Part shown: piece after piece, positions 7,609 through 15,083 of the stretch
How the letters are laid out: every line of letters begins with the position of its first letter
Position numbering within the stretch: position 1 is the first letter of the stretch
Source: JBNKEI01 sp050288705
GTDB taxonomy: Bacteria; Myxococcota; Myxococcia; Myxococcales; UBA5297
NCBI GenBank assembly: GCA_050288705.1
Contig: JBNKEI010000039.1
Location: 1 to 22,153, forward strand
Direction: 5' to 3'
Length of the DNA: 22,153 nucleotides
Program-made: the position numbers and the translations under genes
The notes under the pieces: model-generated
The model's database searches: none
What the model was told of the DNA's origin: nothing
Seen by the model: only the letters and a program-made list of their open reading frames with translations

Positions 7609-7824
7609 ATGATTCACCAAAAAGACCTAACCAGTAACAGCACCAGTATAGAGATTCGGCAAAACAAATATCTAAATAATATTATTGAGCAGGACCACCG
7701 CTTCATCAAAAAGAAAGTTCGTCCAATATTAGGTTTCAAGAAATTCCTAGCCGCTCAAGCCACTATCTCAGGAATTGAAGCTTTTCATATGATCAAGAAA
7801 GGGCGGTTACGCCCTTCCATATAG
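7609..7824 (+). pseudogene. IS6-family transposase, C-terminal remnant
   Basis: The 71-codon ORF carries the C-terminal part of an IS6-type DDE transposase: QNKYLNNIIEQDHRFIKKKV with the catalytic Glu in the EQDHR motif, then RPILGFKKF, AQATISGIEAFHMIKKG. Full-length members are about 230 residues, so roughly the first 150 (including both catalytic Asp) are missing. The ATG at 7609 is incidental. A candidate terminal repeat follows at 7920-7937. Residues are well conserved across what remains, so the truncation is clear but point decay is slight. Confidence 0.85.
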
Positions 7825-7919
7825 CAAAAACCGAAATGCAGTAGAGCAGTTTCACTCCCTCGCAGCATAATTCATTGGCACGCAAATGGTCTTTTTACAA
7901 ATAATTTGCACGCCACATC

Positions 7920-7937
7920 AGTTAATGCGACAGAATC
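7920..7937 (+). repeat. Candidate IS6 right terminal repeat
   Basis: AGTTAATGCGACAGAATC lies 95 bases after the transposase remnant. Read inwards it is GATTCTGTCGCATTAACT, which resembles the GGTTCTGTTGCAAAGT type of IS6-family end. The same 18 bases occur at 17275-17292. Between 7825 and 8024 nothing else is recognised. Confidence 0.55.
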
Positions 7938-8024
7938 TTTTTTTATTACGGTTCTTTGTAGAATAATTGTCAAATTCCCGCCTACCCTCATTTGGGGGCA
8001 AAATAGCAAACACGCTCAATAGTA

Positions 8025-8053
8025 TTGACAATAATATGCCTGTTGGGTAGATA
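8025..8053 (+). promoter_or_regulatory. Candidate sigma70-type promoter for the 8161 gene
   Basis: TTGACA (8025-8030) is a consensus -35, with a 17-base spacer to TAGATA (8048-8053) as a -10 matching four of six positions. The start codon lies about 105 bases downstream, giving a leader in which a second TTGACA (near 8116) has no well-spaced -10. Confidence 0.45.
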
Positions 8054-8160
8054 AATGAATACATCTATGTTCGACATCATTGATAATACTAGTAAATCCG
8101 ATTGAATCGATATTGACATCATTAGGAGTTAATTGAAGTATTTTTTGCCAAGGAGTAGCG

Positions 8161-9420
8161 ATGAATTCTTTTAAGCGCAGCTCTGCTACAATTCCTCTAG
8201 TTTCGCTAGGCGTAGTCTGCTTGTTCACTGGTTCCGGCCTCGCTAACATCGCCGAATCCTCGACAAGTGCGCAGGAAACGAATAGTGAGACGGTATACGT
8301 CCATGAATCCAGTAACGAATGGTGGCAACAAATAGTAGTTCCTTCCGATACGCGTAGAGTAGCTATTGACAACGGCTACAATCAGTGGTTGCTAACGGGC
8401 ACCTGGTGGGGGCACTTCATTGGTAATAACCACATCAATTCCGGCGAAATGGTTCGCATCATCGTGAGCAATGGCCAGACCCCTTGGATATCAGAGTGGT
8501 TTCGCTACCTGATCGAGCAACCTGTTGACGCTGGCAATGGCTATCAATATCACCTTATCGTACATCAATCTAGCAACGAGTGGTGGCAACAAGTCGTCCC
8601 GCTCGTTCCGGTCAACTGGATCGAAATACGACAGGGAAACGAACAATGGCGCATGAAACTCGAGGACTATGGTCACTTTACTAGCAATCACCACATAGAG
8701 CGCGGATCGAAGATCGAGTTCATTTTTGAGACGGACGGTCCCGAAGGCTCTCCGGTTGTCGAAAGGTCATGGTTTAACTACTTGTTTGACCAGCCTGCTA
8801 TCAGGCAGGAATGTGCTGTCGACGACGATGCCTGTCCTTGGGACTATGCATGTCAAGAACAGTTCTACGGTGGAGGATTTTGTGTTCCGCACCCTTCCGA
8901 AGGAGAAGTATGTGGCAGCCATACCACCGGTCCTATTACGTGCAAGTTTAGTCTTAATTGCATACCTGGCCCCGTTCATACTAGCTACTGTCATTCTCGG
9001 TGCAGGAACCACGGCGACTGCCATCAGGGAAGATTTTGTTTTGATGATATCTGCTCCGAACCGATTTGCGATGTTGCCATTGCAAAAACAGAAAATGGCT
9101 ACGGCTTCCACGCTTCTTACATCGATGCCATTTGGCAAAATTTTGGGGGGCTAAAGCTAAATTCTTTGCAAGGCAAGGTGTACAGGGAACAACTTTCTGG
9201 TCCATGCACTACCGCAACCCCCCACTGCGACTCTCTACCGCAAGAGCCGCTTTGTGTGACTGACGAGTTTGGTCAACAGCAAGAGTTCGATGGACCCTGC
9301 GCAGCGCTCAAAACAATGATAAGCAACGTCAACCTACCAGATCCATTGGTGCGGGGAAATACTTATGCACCTGAATGGTCAGTACCTTCATGGCAAGCAA
9401 CGCCCGGAACCTGTAACTAA
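8161..9420 (+). CDS. Secreted protein: two WWQQ modules plus Cys-rich tail
   Basis: The protein has 419 residues, with AAGGAG five bases before the ATG. A signal peptide spans about 1-28 (LVSLGVVCLFTGSGLANA-like core). Two homologous modules of about 85 residues follow: residues ~44-122 begin VHESSNEWWQQIVVP and residues ~131-213 begin VHQSSNEWWQQVVPL. Each continues with a WIEIRQGNxQW-like strand, a GHF-x-NxHI motif and a W-F-x-YL end. From about 218 the protein is Cys-rich (CPWDYACQEQFYGGGFC, CRNHGDCHQGRFC), in the style of deltaproteobacterial surface proteins. The end contains CVTDEFGQQQEFDGPCAALK, which is Kazal-like in spacing. The repeated Trp pairs suggest carbohydrate or glycan binding, but no family is firmly recognised. 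The gene is monocistronic with its own promoter and is followed 15 bases later by an intron remnant. Confidence 0.8.
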   Translation: MNSFKRSSATIPLVSLGVVCLFTGSGLANIAESSTSAQETNSETVYVHESSNEWWQQIVVPSDTRRVAIDNGYNQWLLTGTWWGHFIGNNHINSGEMVRIIVSNGQTPWISEWFRYLIEQPVDAGNGYQYHLIVHQSSNEWWQQVVPLVPVNWIEIRQGNEQWRMKLEDYGHFTSNHHIERGSKIEFIFETDGPEGSPVVERSWFNYLFDQPAIRQECAVDDDACPWDYACQEQFYGGGFCVPHPSEGEVCGSHTTGPITCKFSLNCIPGPVHTSYCHSRCRNHGDCHQGRFCFDDICSEPICDVAIAKTENGYGFHASYIDAIWQNFGGLKLNSLQGKVYREQLSGPCTTATPHCDSLPQEPLCVTDEFGQQQEFDGPCAALKTMISNVNLPDPLVRGNTYAPEWSVPSWQATPGTCN

Positions 9421-9434
9421 ACCATCTCTATAAT

Positions 9435-9769
9435 GTTGAGTAGCCCCAGGTCGTTGCCTTCCCAGGGCTCTCACAGAGGACTAGTGGATCTCACATCCGG
9501 CTCTTCAGGATGCTGGGGTCCTATGTTCCAGAATAGATACGAGCCCGCGTTCGGCAAAGTATGCGTTGCGCAATCCTCGTGCTACTGCTGTATTATGTAT
9601 CGTTTACGCTTCCAATGCTTAAGCACTATTGCTCGCAACGTCACCTAATATGAGCGTCAATACTGGAGAATACTCTCTCCTCTGCATTGGTGCATATCCA
9701 GAAGAAGCCAATCCATCCGATTAGGTACACCTTGAGGCATTTGGTGCACTCTTCAAGAGACTTTGCAAC
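9435..9769 (-). mobile_element. Decayed group II intron 3' end with maturase C-terminus
   Basis: Minus-strand translation gives the maturase C-terminal motif series across frameshifts: VAKSLEECTKCLKVYLIGWI, GFFW, DAHIR with a TGA, then in the next frame LRAIVLKHWKRKR, then in the third frame LRNAYFAERGLVSILEH, ending at a TGA at 9505. In group II intron proteins the X/thumb region has exactly this sequence of G-W-x-x-FF, a D-x-x-I-R-R-R-L-R segment and WK-x-R. After it comes a domain V-like GAGCCGGATGTG (near 9504-9493, degenerate), then a domain VI-like hairpin at 9438-9470 with GAGCCC pairing to GGGCT and an unpaired A in GGCTACTC, the place of the branch-point A. The intron would end near 9435. 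The 5' intron and most of the reverse transcriptase are missing. Confidence 0.75.
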
Positions 9770-9859
9770 CGATAGAGCAACTCTCAAGTAGCAGTATTCC
9801 AAAACATGATCGTGCCGTAATTACATAGGCAAAGCATTACCCACCCGTTCGCGAAAACA

Positions 9860-10004
9860 CTCAGTCCTGAATTTTGCTGACTGTTAGATGTGCTCGCGGA
9901 ATCATGTTGGACAGTGTGCCTTCGTTTGTCGAGAATTCTATTAAACATCTTGCATCCTAACCCTGGTTATCTCCTTGTAGCTTTTCCCGATTTTTCGATC
10001 CAGC
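9860..10004 (-). pseudogene. Truncated second copy of the LRR gene 5' end
   Basis: The first 29 codons of the LRR gene and its leader are repeated here at about 94% identity. The ATG would be at 9948. The frame then runs into unrelated sequence near 9860 and stops about 26 codons later, before any LRR. The Shine-Dalgarno is damaged (AGGAGAC has become AGGATGC), the palindrome next to it is broken and four leader bases are lost, all of which fit a non-functional copy. It lies 36 bases downstream of the kinase gene stop. Confidence 0.85.
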
Positions 10005-10040
10005 TCGTCCCTTTGTGCAGTTTCGCAATTATTATTAGCT

Positions 10041-13000
10041 TTACGAATTGGCAGAGGTATTCCCTGGTGAGCCGCTGCTATAACGCCGTCTTCCCAGTAT
10101 AGAGCTGAGTACAGAGCCGATCTGTTGCAGTTTCGCCTGGATGTCATTGTAAAAAGTCAGTATCAGTCCCAACGCTGCTGGAAGCGCGACCAAATACCTC
10201 ACGGTAATTACAATTTGCCGCTTAAGCGCACGAAACCCGTCAACACTCACTTTCAAATCTGGGGACTGGAGAACGCCATTAATGGAAACCTGAAAAGAGA
10301 AGGACTGCGTGCCCGGCTCTGGAAAGCGAAGTTCAATGGGATACTCCTTTGGACGACATTCACTAGCATCCTTGCAATCCAGTGCGTCCTGAAAAAAAAT
10401 CTGCTTATCACCAAAAGCGGCGCTGGTGCCGTTCTGGACAGTGAACCCTACTGGTTTTACCTTTCCCGAAGGGCATTTTGCTGAGAAATGAAAGCTTTGC
10501 CTTTCACCCGAAGCGCTTTTTTCGGGGTAGTTGATGGTATAGGTGCAACCGTCTACCTGGAAATTTCGGAGAGAACGGTTGTCAGATCTTAACGCGTGCC
10601 AGGCTGCGAATAACACTGCTGTTACCGTGCATCCGGTGGCTACCCAACGCAACCTCCGCGTGCTCCGGGGAGCTAGCCCAGGCTCAGTCCGCTCGATATG
10701 TTCGCAAATCCACATTGCAAACAATTCACCCAAGACTTGCTCTCGCCGCTGTACTGTTCGGTCAATGAAGCCCATGCTCCGAAGTTGTTCCGCAGCTTCT
10801 TCGATTTTGTTGCTGGTTAGCTGGCCATCTAACGCTCGCTTGATTTTGCGGATAGATCGAGGCCGCGAACAGGCGATTTCTTGTAGCACCAAACGCTCGG
10901 TATTCTCTAACCATCCCCAGAAATCACGAAAGGTGCTGCCAAGAGCAACCAGACGCTCTGCTGCATGATCAACTTCACTAACCGTGACCTCATGCTCAGC
11001 AAGTGGTGTTCTAGTGCGGGCATCCAGAACTATTTGTTGGCAAAGCTTGCGGACAATTTCGACCTGCCCTCCTGAGAATTCGAAAATTCGCTCTAAGGCT
11101 GCTGGGGTGTAGCGGAAGCAGATGGTAATTCCCAGCTCGCAGACCATCTTTTTCATCGAATTGATGTCTAGCGGCGGTACCTTGATGGTTAACAGGCATG
11201 AAGCAAGGGGATTTTCCCACGAGTTAATTCGGCTTTCTGCCAATACAAAGCCGCGTACGCTGGTTATAATCGTGCGTAGAGAACGTGAATTCGACAACAC
11301 GGCGATCGATTTCCAAAATCGCTGAGCATCTATTACTGCAACATCATTTGGCGAATAGCGATTATTGTTACCAAGGAGGTTAATAATCCAATCTGCATCT
11401 TCCAAAACGAGCACTGGTTGACTATTGAACGCTCCCATGGAGGGCACAGCGTTGACCATGGTTTCTCGAAGATCTTCTTGGGTTAGCTGCGAGTGGCCGG
11501 TCGGGCGCCAACCGGGAAATTTCTGACGCATTTTGGATTCGATATCTTCGATAATTTTATCAACTGATCTCTCATCGAAATTCGCGCACCGCACGTAAAT
11601 AAACGGATCATTGCCATAGTTCCAGTCGAGCTCTACCCGATTAACGAGGGTGGTCTTGCCTGCGCCCGGTGGGCCAAGGATTGACACAATGGCGCCGGGA
11701 TTGGAAATGGCGTCTACGAGCTGGTTCAAAACGCTGCGCATGCCAAAAAGACGCGTAGCATCGAGCGGTGCTTTTTCCGAATAGGGATTATGACCGCTAT
11801 GAAGATCATCAAGACGTTCCCGTAAGATCTCTGTCTCCCGTTTAGAGGCCAGCGCCGTGCGCAACTCTCCGAGATAGATCGGAAGAATCAAGACATTTAG
11901 GTCGTCTCGATATTCACGGATTTTCCGGCGAACACCCTTACCAAGTTCGGCAGCTTTGGTGATAACAATGACGATCCTTGGCTGGCTACTATGGTGGTCA
12001 GGGAGGCGCCGGAGGCGCTGCTCAAGTGAATTCGCATGGCTGACGAATGTACACTCACCAACAGAGCCGTGGTCTCCATTAATAAATAGCGCGTAAAATT
12101 CTAAGTCGCTGACAAGGGGTTGCTTAGCCTGCTGTAATCGCCATCCTTCTTCCCACCGAGTAACGTTATGGAAAAGCATCCTCAAAAATTTCTCAATGGA
12201 ATCAATTTCTGAAGGTGGCGATTCCTTTTGATCAGGGCACGCTTTCTCTCCACTGCTTCCCTCTGACTGGTCGTGCACAGCGGAGGTTGCACGTGCGGAA
12301 GATTCCGATAAGTCGACTGGTAAGCTGGCAGCGAGCTTGAGCCACTCCTGCTCGTTCGCATAATCGGTAGCAAATGCATGGTGCATGCATTGGGAGAAAT
12401 GCTTAGCCGAGTATTGAAAGTTGCCAAATTGTAGGAAAGGCAGCAGGTCTTCTCGCATCTGCTCGCAGAATAAGTAGCGATCGGCGACATTGTGCGCAAG
12501 TGCTTTAAGAATCACCTTTTCCAGGCGAGAAGGAATAGCAGCATTGTGCAGACTTGGTGGCGGGATGTCGGCAATGCGAATCTTATCTAATATCGAGTAT
12601 GCACTATCGCCCGCGAAAAGGGGTTGGCCAGCAAGCATTTCCCAAAGAATGATGCCCACTGTAAAGATATCGCTTCGATGGTCGAGAGGCTGGGAAATCA
12701 CCTGCTCGGGGCTCATATAATGGCATTTGCCTTTGATAGCGCCCAAACTGGTAGCATTCGCAAATCGGTCGGCTGCTTTCACAATCCCAAAATCAGCGAT
12801 CTTCACCTCTCCATCATAGGAGAGCAGGACATTGTGGGGACTCACATCGCGGTGCACAATATTGAGCGGTTTTCCGTTAGCGTCTTTCTTGCGGTGCGCA
12901 TAGTCGAGCGCCTCGCATATTTTCGAAGCAATATAGACGCTCTGCGCGACGGGCATGAGTATGTCGTTCTTTTGGTAAGTTCTAAGCAGATGGTGCAAGT

Positions 13001-13346
13001 CCTTACCAGAGACGTATTCCATAGCGATGTAGTGAATTTGCTCGATCATGCCGAGTTCAAAGACCTGAACGATGTTGGCGTGGCTAAGCTGGGCAACAAT
13101 GCGGGCCTCATGGAGGAACATCCTAACGAACTCAGCGTTCTCGGCTAGCGTAGGCAGTATGCGCTTGATGGCGAGAAGCTTCTCAAACCCCGCAATTCCC
13201 AGCGCCTTGGCAAGGAAAACCTCGCCCATACCGCCGGCTCCTATGCGTTCGAGAAGCAGATATTTCCCAAAAGGAATCGGCTCTTTTAGCGATTTTACTG
13301 TTTCTTTAAAGGCTTTGCCCACCGAAACAATCCCCCGCACTGCCAC
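10041..13346 (-). CDS. Ser/Thr protein kinase fused to an AAA/STAND-type NTPase
   Basis: The protein has 1101 residues; GTG at 13346 is the upstream-most plausible start and the ribosome site is poor. Residues 26-305 are a complete Hanks-type kinase: Gly loop GAGGMG (36-41), Lys61, C-helix Glu80, HRDVSPHN (165-172), DFG (185-187) and MSPE (211-214), so it should be active. After a 60-residue linker, 384-505 form an unassigned alpha/beta domain (RIVIVITKAAEL). Residues 530-800 are a P-loop NTPase with Walker A GPPGAGKTT (558-566) and Walker B LVLEDAD (646-652), followed by a winged-helix-like segment (812-865). Two hydrophobic stretches (902-918, 1046-1065) bracket a 125-residue Cys-containing domain (C934, C958, C991, C997), probably periplasmic. 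The fusion suggests a membrane signalling switch in which NTP-dependent assembly controls kinase activity. The LRR gene start fragment lies immediately downstream. Confidence 0.88.
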   Translation of the reverse strand: MAVRGIVSVGKAFKETVKSLKEPIPFGKYLLLERIGAGGMGEVFLAKALGIAGFEKLLAIKRILPTLAENAEFVRMFLHEARIVAQLSHANIVQVFELGMIEQIHYIAMEYVSGKDLHHLLRTYQKNDILMPVAQSVYIASKICEALDYAHRKKDANGKPLNIVHRDVSPHNVLLSYDGEVKIADFGIVKAADRFANATSLGAIKGKCHYMSPEQVISQPLDHRSDIFTVGIILWEMLAGQPLFAGDSAYSILDKIRIADIPPPSLHNAAIPSRLEKVILKALAHNVADRYLFCEQMREDLLPFLQFGNFQYSAKHFSQCMHHAFATDYANEQEWLKLAASLPVDLSESSARATSAVHDQSEGSSGEKACPDQKESPPSEIDSIEKFLRMLFHNVTRWEEGWRLQQAKQPLVSDLEFYALFINGDHGSVGECTFVSHANSLEQRLRRLPDHHSSQPRIVIVITKAAELGKGVRRKIREYRDDLNVLILPIYLGELRTALASKRETEILRERLDDLHSGHNPYSEKAPLDATRLFGMRSVLNQLVDAISNPGAIVSILGPPGAGKTTLVNRVELDWNYGNDPFIYVRCANFDERSVDKIIEDIESKMRQKFPGWRPTGHSQLTQEDLRETMVNAVPSMGAFNSQPVLVLEDADWIINLLGNNNRYSPNDVAVIDAQRFWKSIAVLSNSRSLRTIITSVRGFVLAESRINSWENPLASCLLTIKVPPLDINSMKKMVCELGITICFRYTPAALERIFEFSGGQVEIVRKLCQQIVLDARTRTPLAEHEVTVSEVDHAAERLVALGSTFRDFWGWLENTERLVLQEIACSRPRSIRKIKRALDGQLTSNKIEEAAEQLRSMGFIDRTVQRREQVLGELFAMWICEHIERTEPGLAPRSTRRLRWVATGCTVTAVLFAAWHALRSDNRSLRNFQVDGCTYTINYPEKSASGERQSFHFSAKCPSGKVKPVGFTVQNGTSAAFGDKQIFFQDALDCKDASECRPKEYPIELRFPEPGTQSFSFQVSINGVLQSPDLKVSVDGFRALKRQIVITVRYLVALPAALGLILTFYNDIQAKLQQIGSVLSSILGRRRYSSGSPGNTSANS

Positions 13347-13371
13347 CTAGAAAGTTCTTCACTGGTATACT

Positions 13372-13458
13372 TTATCCGCGCGCAGTGTGGGGTAAATAAT
13401 CCATCAATAAAATTAGAGCGATTTCCGGGCAGCTAGTTAGCTTCATGCTTTTCGTCAT
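13372..13458 (-). CDS. 28-residue leader-like ORF ahead of the kinase gene
   Basis: ATG at 13458 is preceded by AAGGAGG at near-ideal spacing, one of the strongest ribosome sites in the window. The ORF encodes MTKSMKLTSCPEIALILLMD and eight more residues, and ends 25 bases before the kinase start. It could be a small peptide, a translational leader or the truncated start of a lost gene. The rest of 13347-13592 shows no other feature. Confidence 0.3.
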   Translation of the reverse strand: MTKSMKLTSCPEIALILLMDYLPHTARG

Positions 13459-13592
13459 GACCGCCTCCTTGTGTGCTCAAGATCATGCATGGAAAGAGGA
13501 GCGGCGTATTGGAGTTTCTCGCATTGCTAGTTGTAAAACTTGACAAGGAATAGCATGGCAAATTAACAGCTTCAAAATGGCCACCGAAATGA

Positions 13593-14285
13593 CTAGTAAA
13601 TCGGATAATAAGCCACGAATCCTAAAGCAACACAGAAAATTATTGCTCCCATTAGGAGCATGGCTGCACGAATTTTTAACGACTCAAATTTGGTGCTCAT
13701 TCCAGAAAAGAAAAGCACCGAGGCAAAAAGCACCGTAAGTAAAACATAGTTATCACTAGTCTGATTAGCTTGTTTAGCAGCTTCAAATTTCTCCTTAGCC
13801 AACTGACCAAGTTCTTGTGCTTGGCGTTCGTCTTCTAGACTATATTCCTTCATACCAAATGGAGACGAAGGCGCTCTCGGATTTTTTAAAGGATCAGTTT
13901 TTAGCCAAGCATCAGTGGCTTTTCTAAGTGGAGGAGGAAACCGCTGGTATAAAAAATCAGCGAGTTTATTATTATTTTCGCTTAGTGCGGCAGCATAGCG
14001 CACAAATAAACCAACATGAATAGTAACTTGTCGGTTAGCGTTATTAGTGCTTCGTGATGATTCGATTCTATCAGTATTGGCTTCGCCAAATAGTATCGAT
14101 TGCAAACCACTCCAGCGAGTTGACTGGTATGCACTCCAGGCGGAGGCAACTGTGGCCACAGAAAGCAGTAAAGCAGCTATCACTTCTAAGGTATGCATTC
14201 GGGGGTGCGGATGATGCTTCTGCTCCTGCATCCACCGCTCTAGCGAATCCCGAAAATGTCTCCATTCGCTGCTTTCACTATCCAC
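13593..14285 (-). CDS. Three-helix membrane protein (DUF4337-like)
   Basis: The protein has 230 residues from GTG at 14285, chosen because AGGGAGGGG lies four bases upstream. The open frame continues to an ATG at 14573, but those 96 codons overlie an IS110 transposase remnant in another frame and look artefactual. ATG at 14312 is a second option. Features: a charged N-terminus, a hydrophobic helix (about 33-50) ending in WSAYQSTRW, a long soluble part with LADFLYQRFPPPLR, AWLKTDP and NPRAPSSPF, a coiled-coil-like helix (YSLEDERQAQELGQLAKEKF), then two C-terminal helices (about 180-195 and 207-225). This order matches an uncharacterised bacterial membrane family resembling DUF4337; function is unknown. 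It lies 246 bases upstream of the kinase gene on the same strand. Confidence 0.75.
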   Translation of the reverse strand: MDSESSEWRHFRDSLERWMQEQKHHPHPRMHTLEVIAALLLSVATVASAWSAYQSTRWSGLQSILFGEANTDRIESSRSTNNANRQVTIHVGLFVRYAAALSENNNKLADFLYQRFPPPLRKATDAWLKTDPLKNPRAPSSPFGMKEYSLEDERQAQELGQLAKEKFEAAKQANQTSDNYVLLTVLFASVLFFSGMSTKFESLKIRAAMLLMGAIIFCVALGFVAYYPIY

Positions 14286-14329
14286 GCGCCCCTCCCTGCC
14301 TAATCTATTCATCAAGACATCGACAAAAC

Positions 14330-14600
14330 CACTGCGGGTCGAAGTGGCTCTGGGTATTTCTCCTTCGCAAGTTCTTTTAATTTCTTTTCGAATACTTTGA
14401 TTTGGTTCGCCAGTTGTTCGAGTATTTCGTAAATTGGTAATAATGCTGGTTTCAATTCCTCCGGTACGAATTCCGTAGTATGCCGGTAAAAGTATTCCGC
14501 ATCGCATTTTGGCAGTCGGAATCCGAATGATTTGGTTAGGCCACATGCCTGGTTGATTAGCCTTGTTCGACATCGAACCTGGCCCCTCTTGCGTGGTCTC
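14330..14600 (-). mobile_element. IS110-family transposase internal remnant
   Basis: In the minus frame one base offset from the 14573 ORF, the translation reads RTRLINQACGLTKSFGFRLP, then KCDAEYF, VPEELKPALLPIYEIL, and a Lys/Glu-rich helix ending EKYPEPLRPAV. IS110 transposases have RTxLINxxRGLxKSFGxRLP followed by a PEELKPAL helix between the DEDD catalytic domain and the C-terminal domain, so this is the middle of such a protein. Both ends are missing and no start exists. Confidence 0.8.
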
Positions 14601-14628
14601 TAGACCCGCTCGCTTTTTTCTTTTAGGG

Positions 14629-14781
14629 TCAAGCTGTCAATTTTTTTCGGTTATTGCCAGCATGGCTACCACGTATGGTGGCGACCAGCCGCTTCATTCC
14701 CTCTATCCCCACGGGGCAGTCATCCGGGATGTCGGGCCGCCCAAGCGCTGAGGGCCAGCAAAGCGAAATGGCAAGCGTGCC
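14629..14781 (-). other. GC-rich orphan open stretch
   Basis: A 50-codon minus-strand frame ends at TGA (14629-14631) and reads LAISLCWPSALGRPDIPDDC, then VGIEGMKRLVATIRGSH and NNRKK. It begins just after an in-frame TGA with no good start. It is visibly richer in G+C than its surroundings. It may be a fragment of a mobile-element gene; the family is not recognised. Confidence 0.25.
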
Positions 14782-15083
14782 TCAGTGTGTTACTTTGATA
14801 GGTCAAGTTTCTAAACCATAGGTTCGCAAATTTGACCAAGCAACCGACAATTTTAGTTCGTAATGCTTTTGTTGCATATGTTAACCAGCGTCAGATTTAC
14901 CGCAAAAAAACAAGCATTGGCCTTTGATTAATCCTAATGCGGCACGTTTTTCTATATTTCCCGAAAGCCAGATAAATCTCCAAACAACAGGCTGGCACCA
15001 AGCATGCATATATCTTGTCACAAAAACGCACCAACGAATTAGGCAAATGCCTTTTTTTACAAACAATAAACAGGAGAGTATAG
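14782..15083. other. Intergenic stretch, no gene recognised
   Basis: This stretch is AT-rich with a few short ORFs on both strands that do not look coding. The only supported element is the CAGGAGAG ribosome site at the right end, serving the 15084 gene. Its promoter must lie here, but I see no well-spaced consensus pair. Confidence 0.4.

Noticed and set aside
14563..14751. 62-residue plus-strand ORF
   Set aside because: It lies opposite the IS110 remnant and the GC-rich orphan stretch, both of which give better protein-like text on the minus strand.
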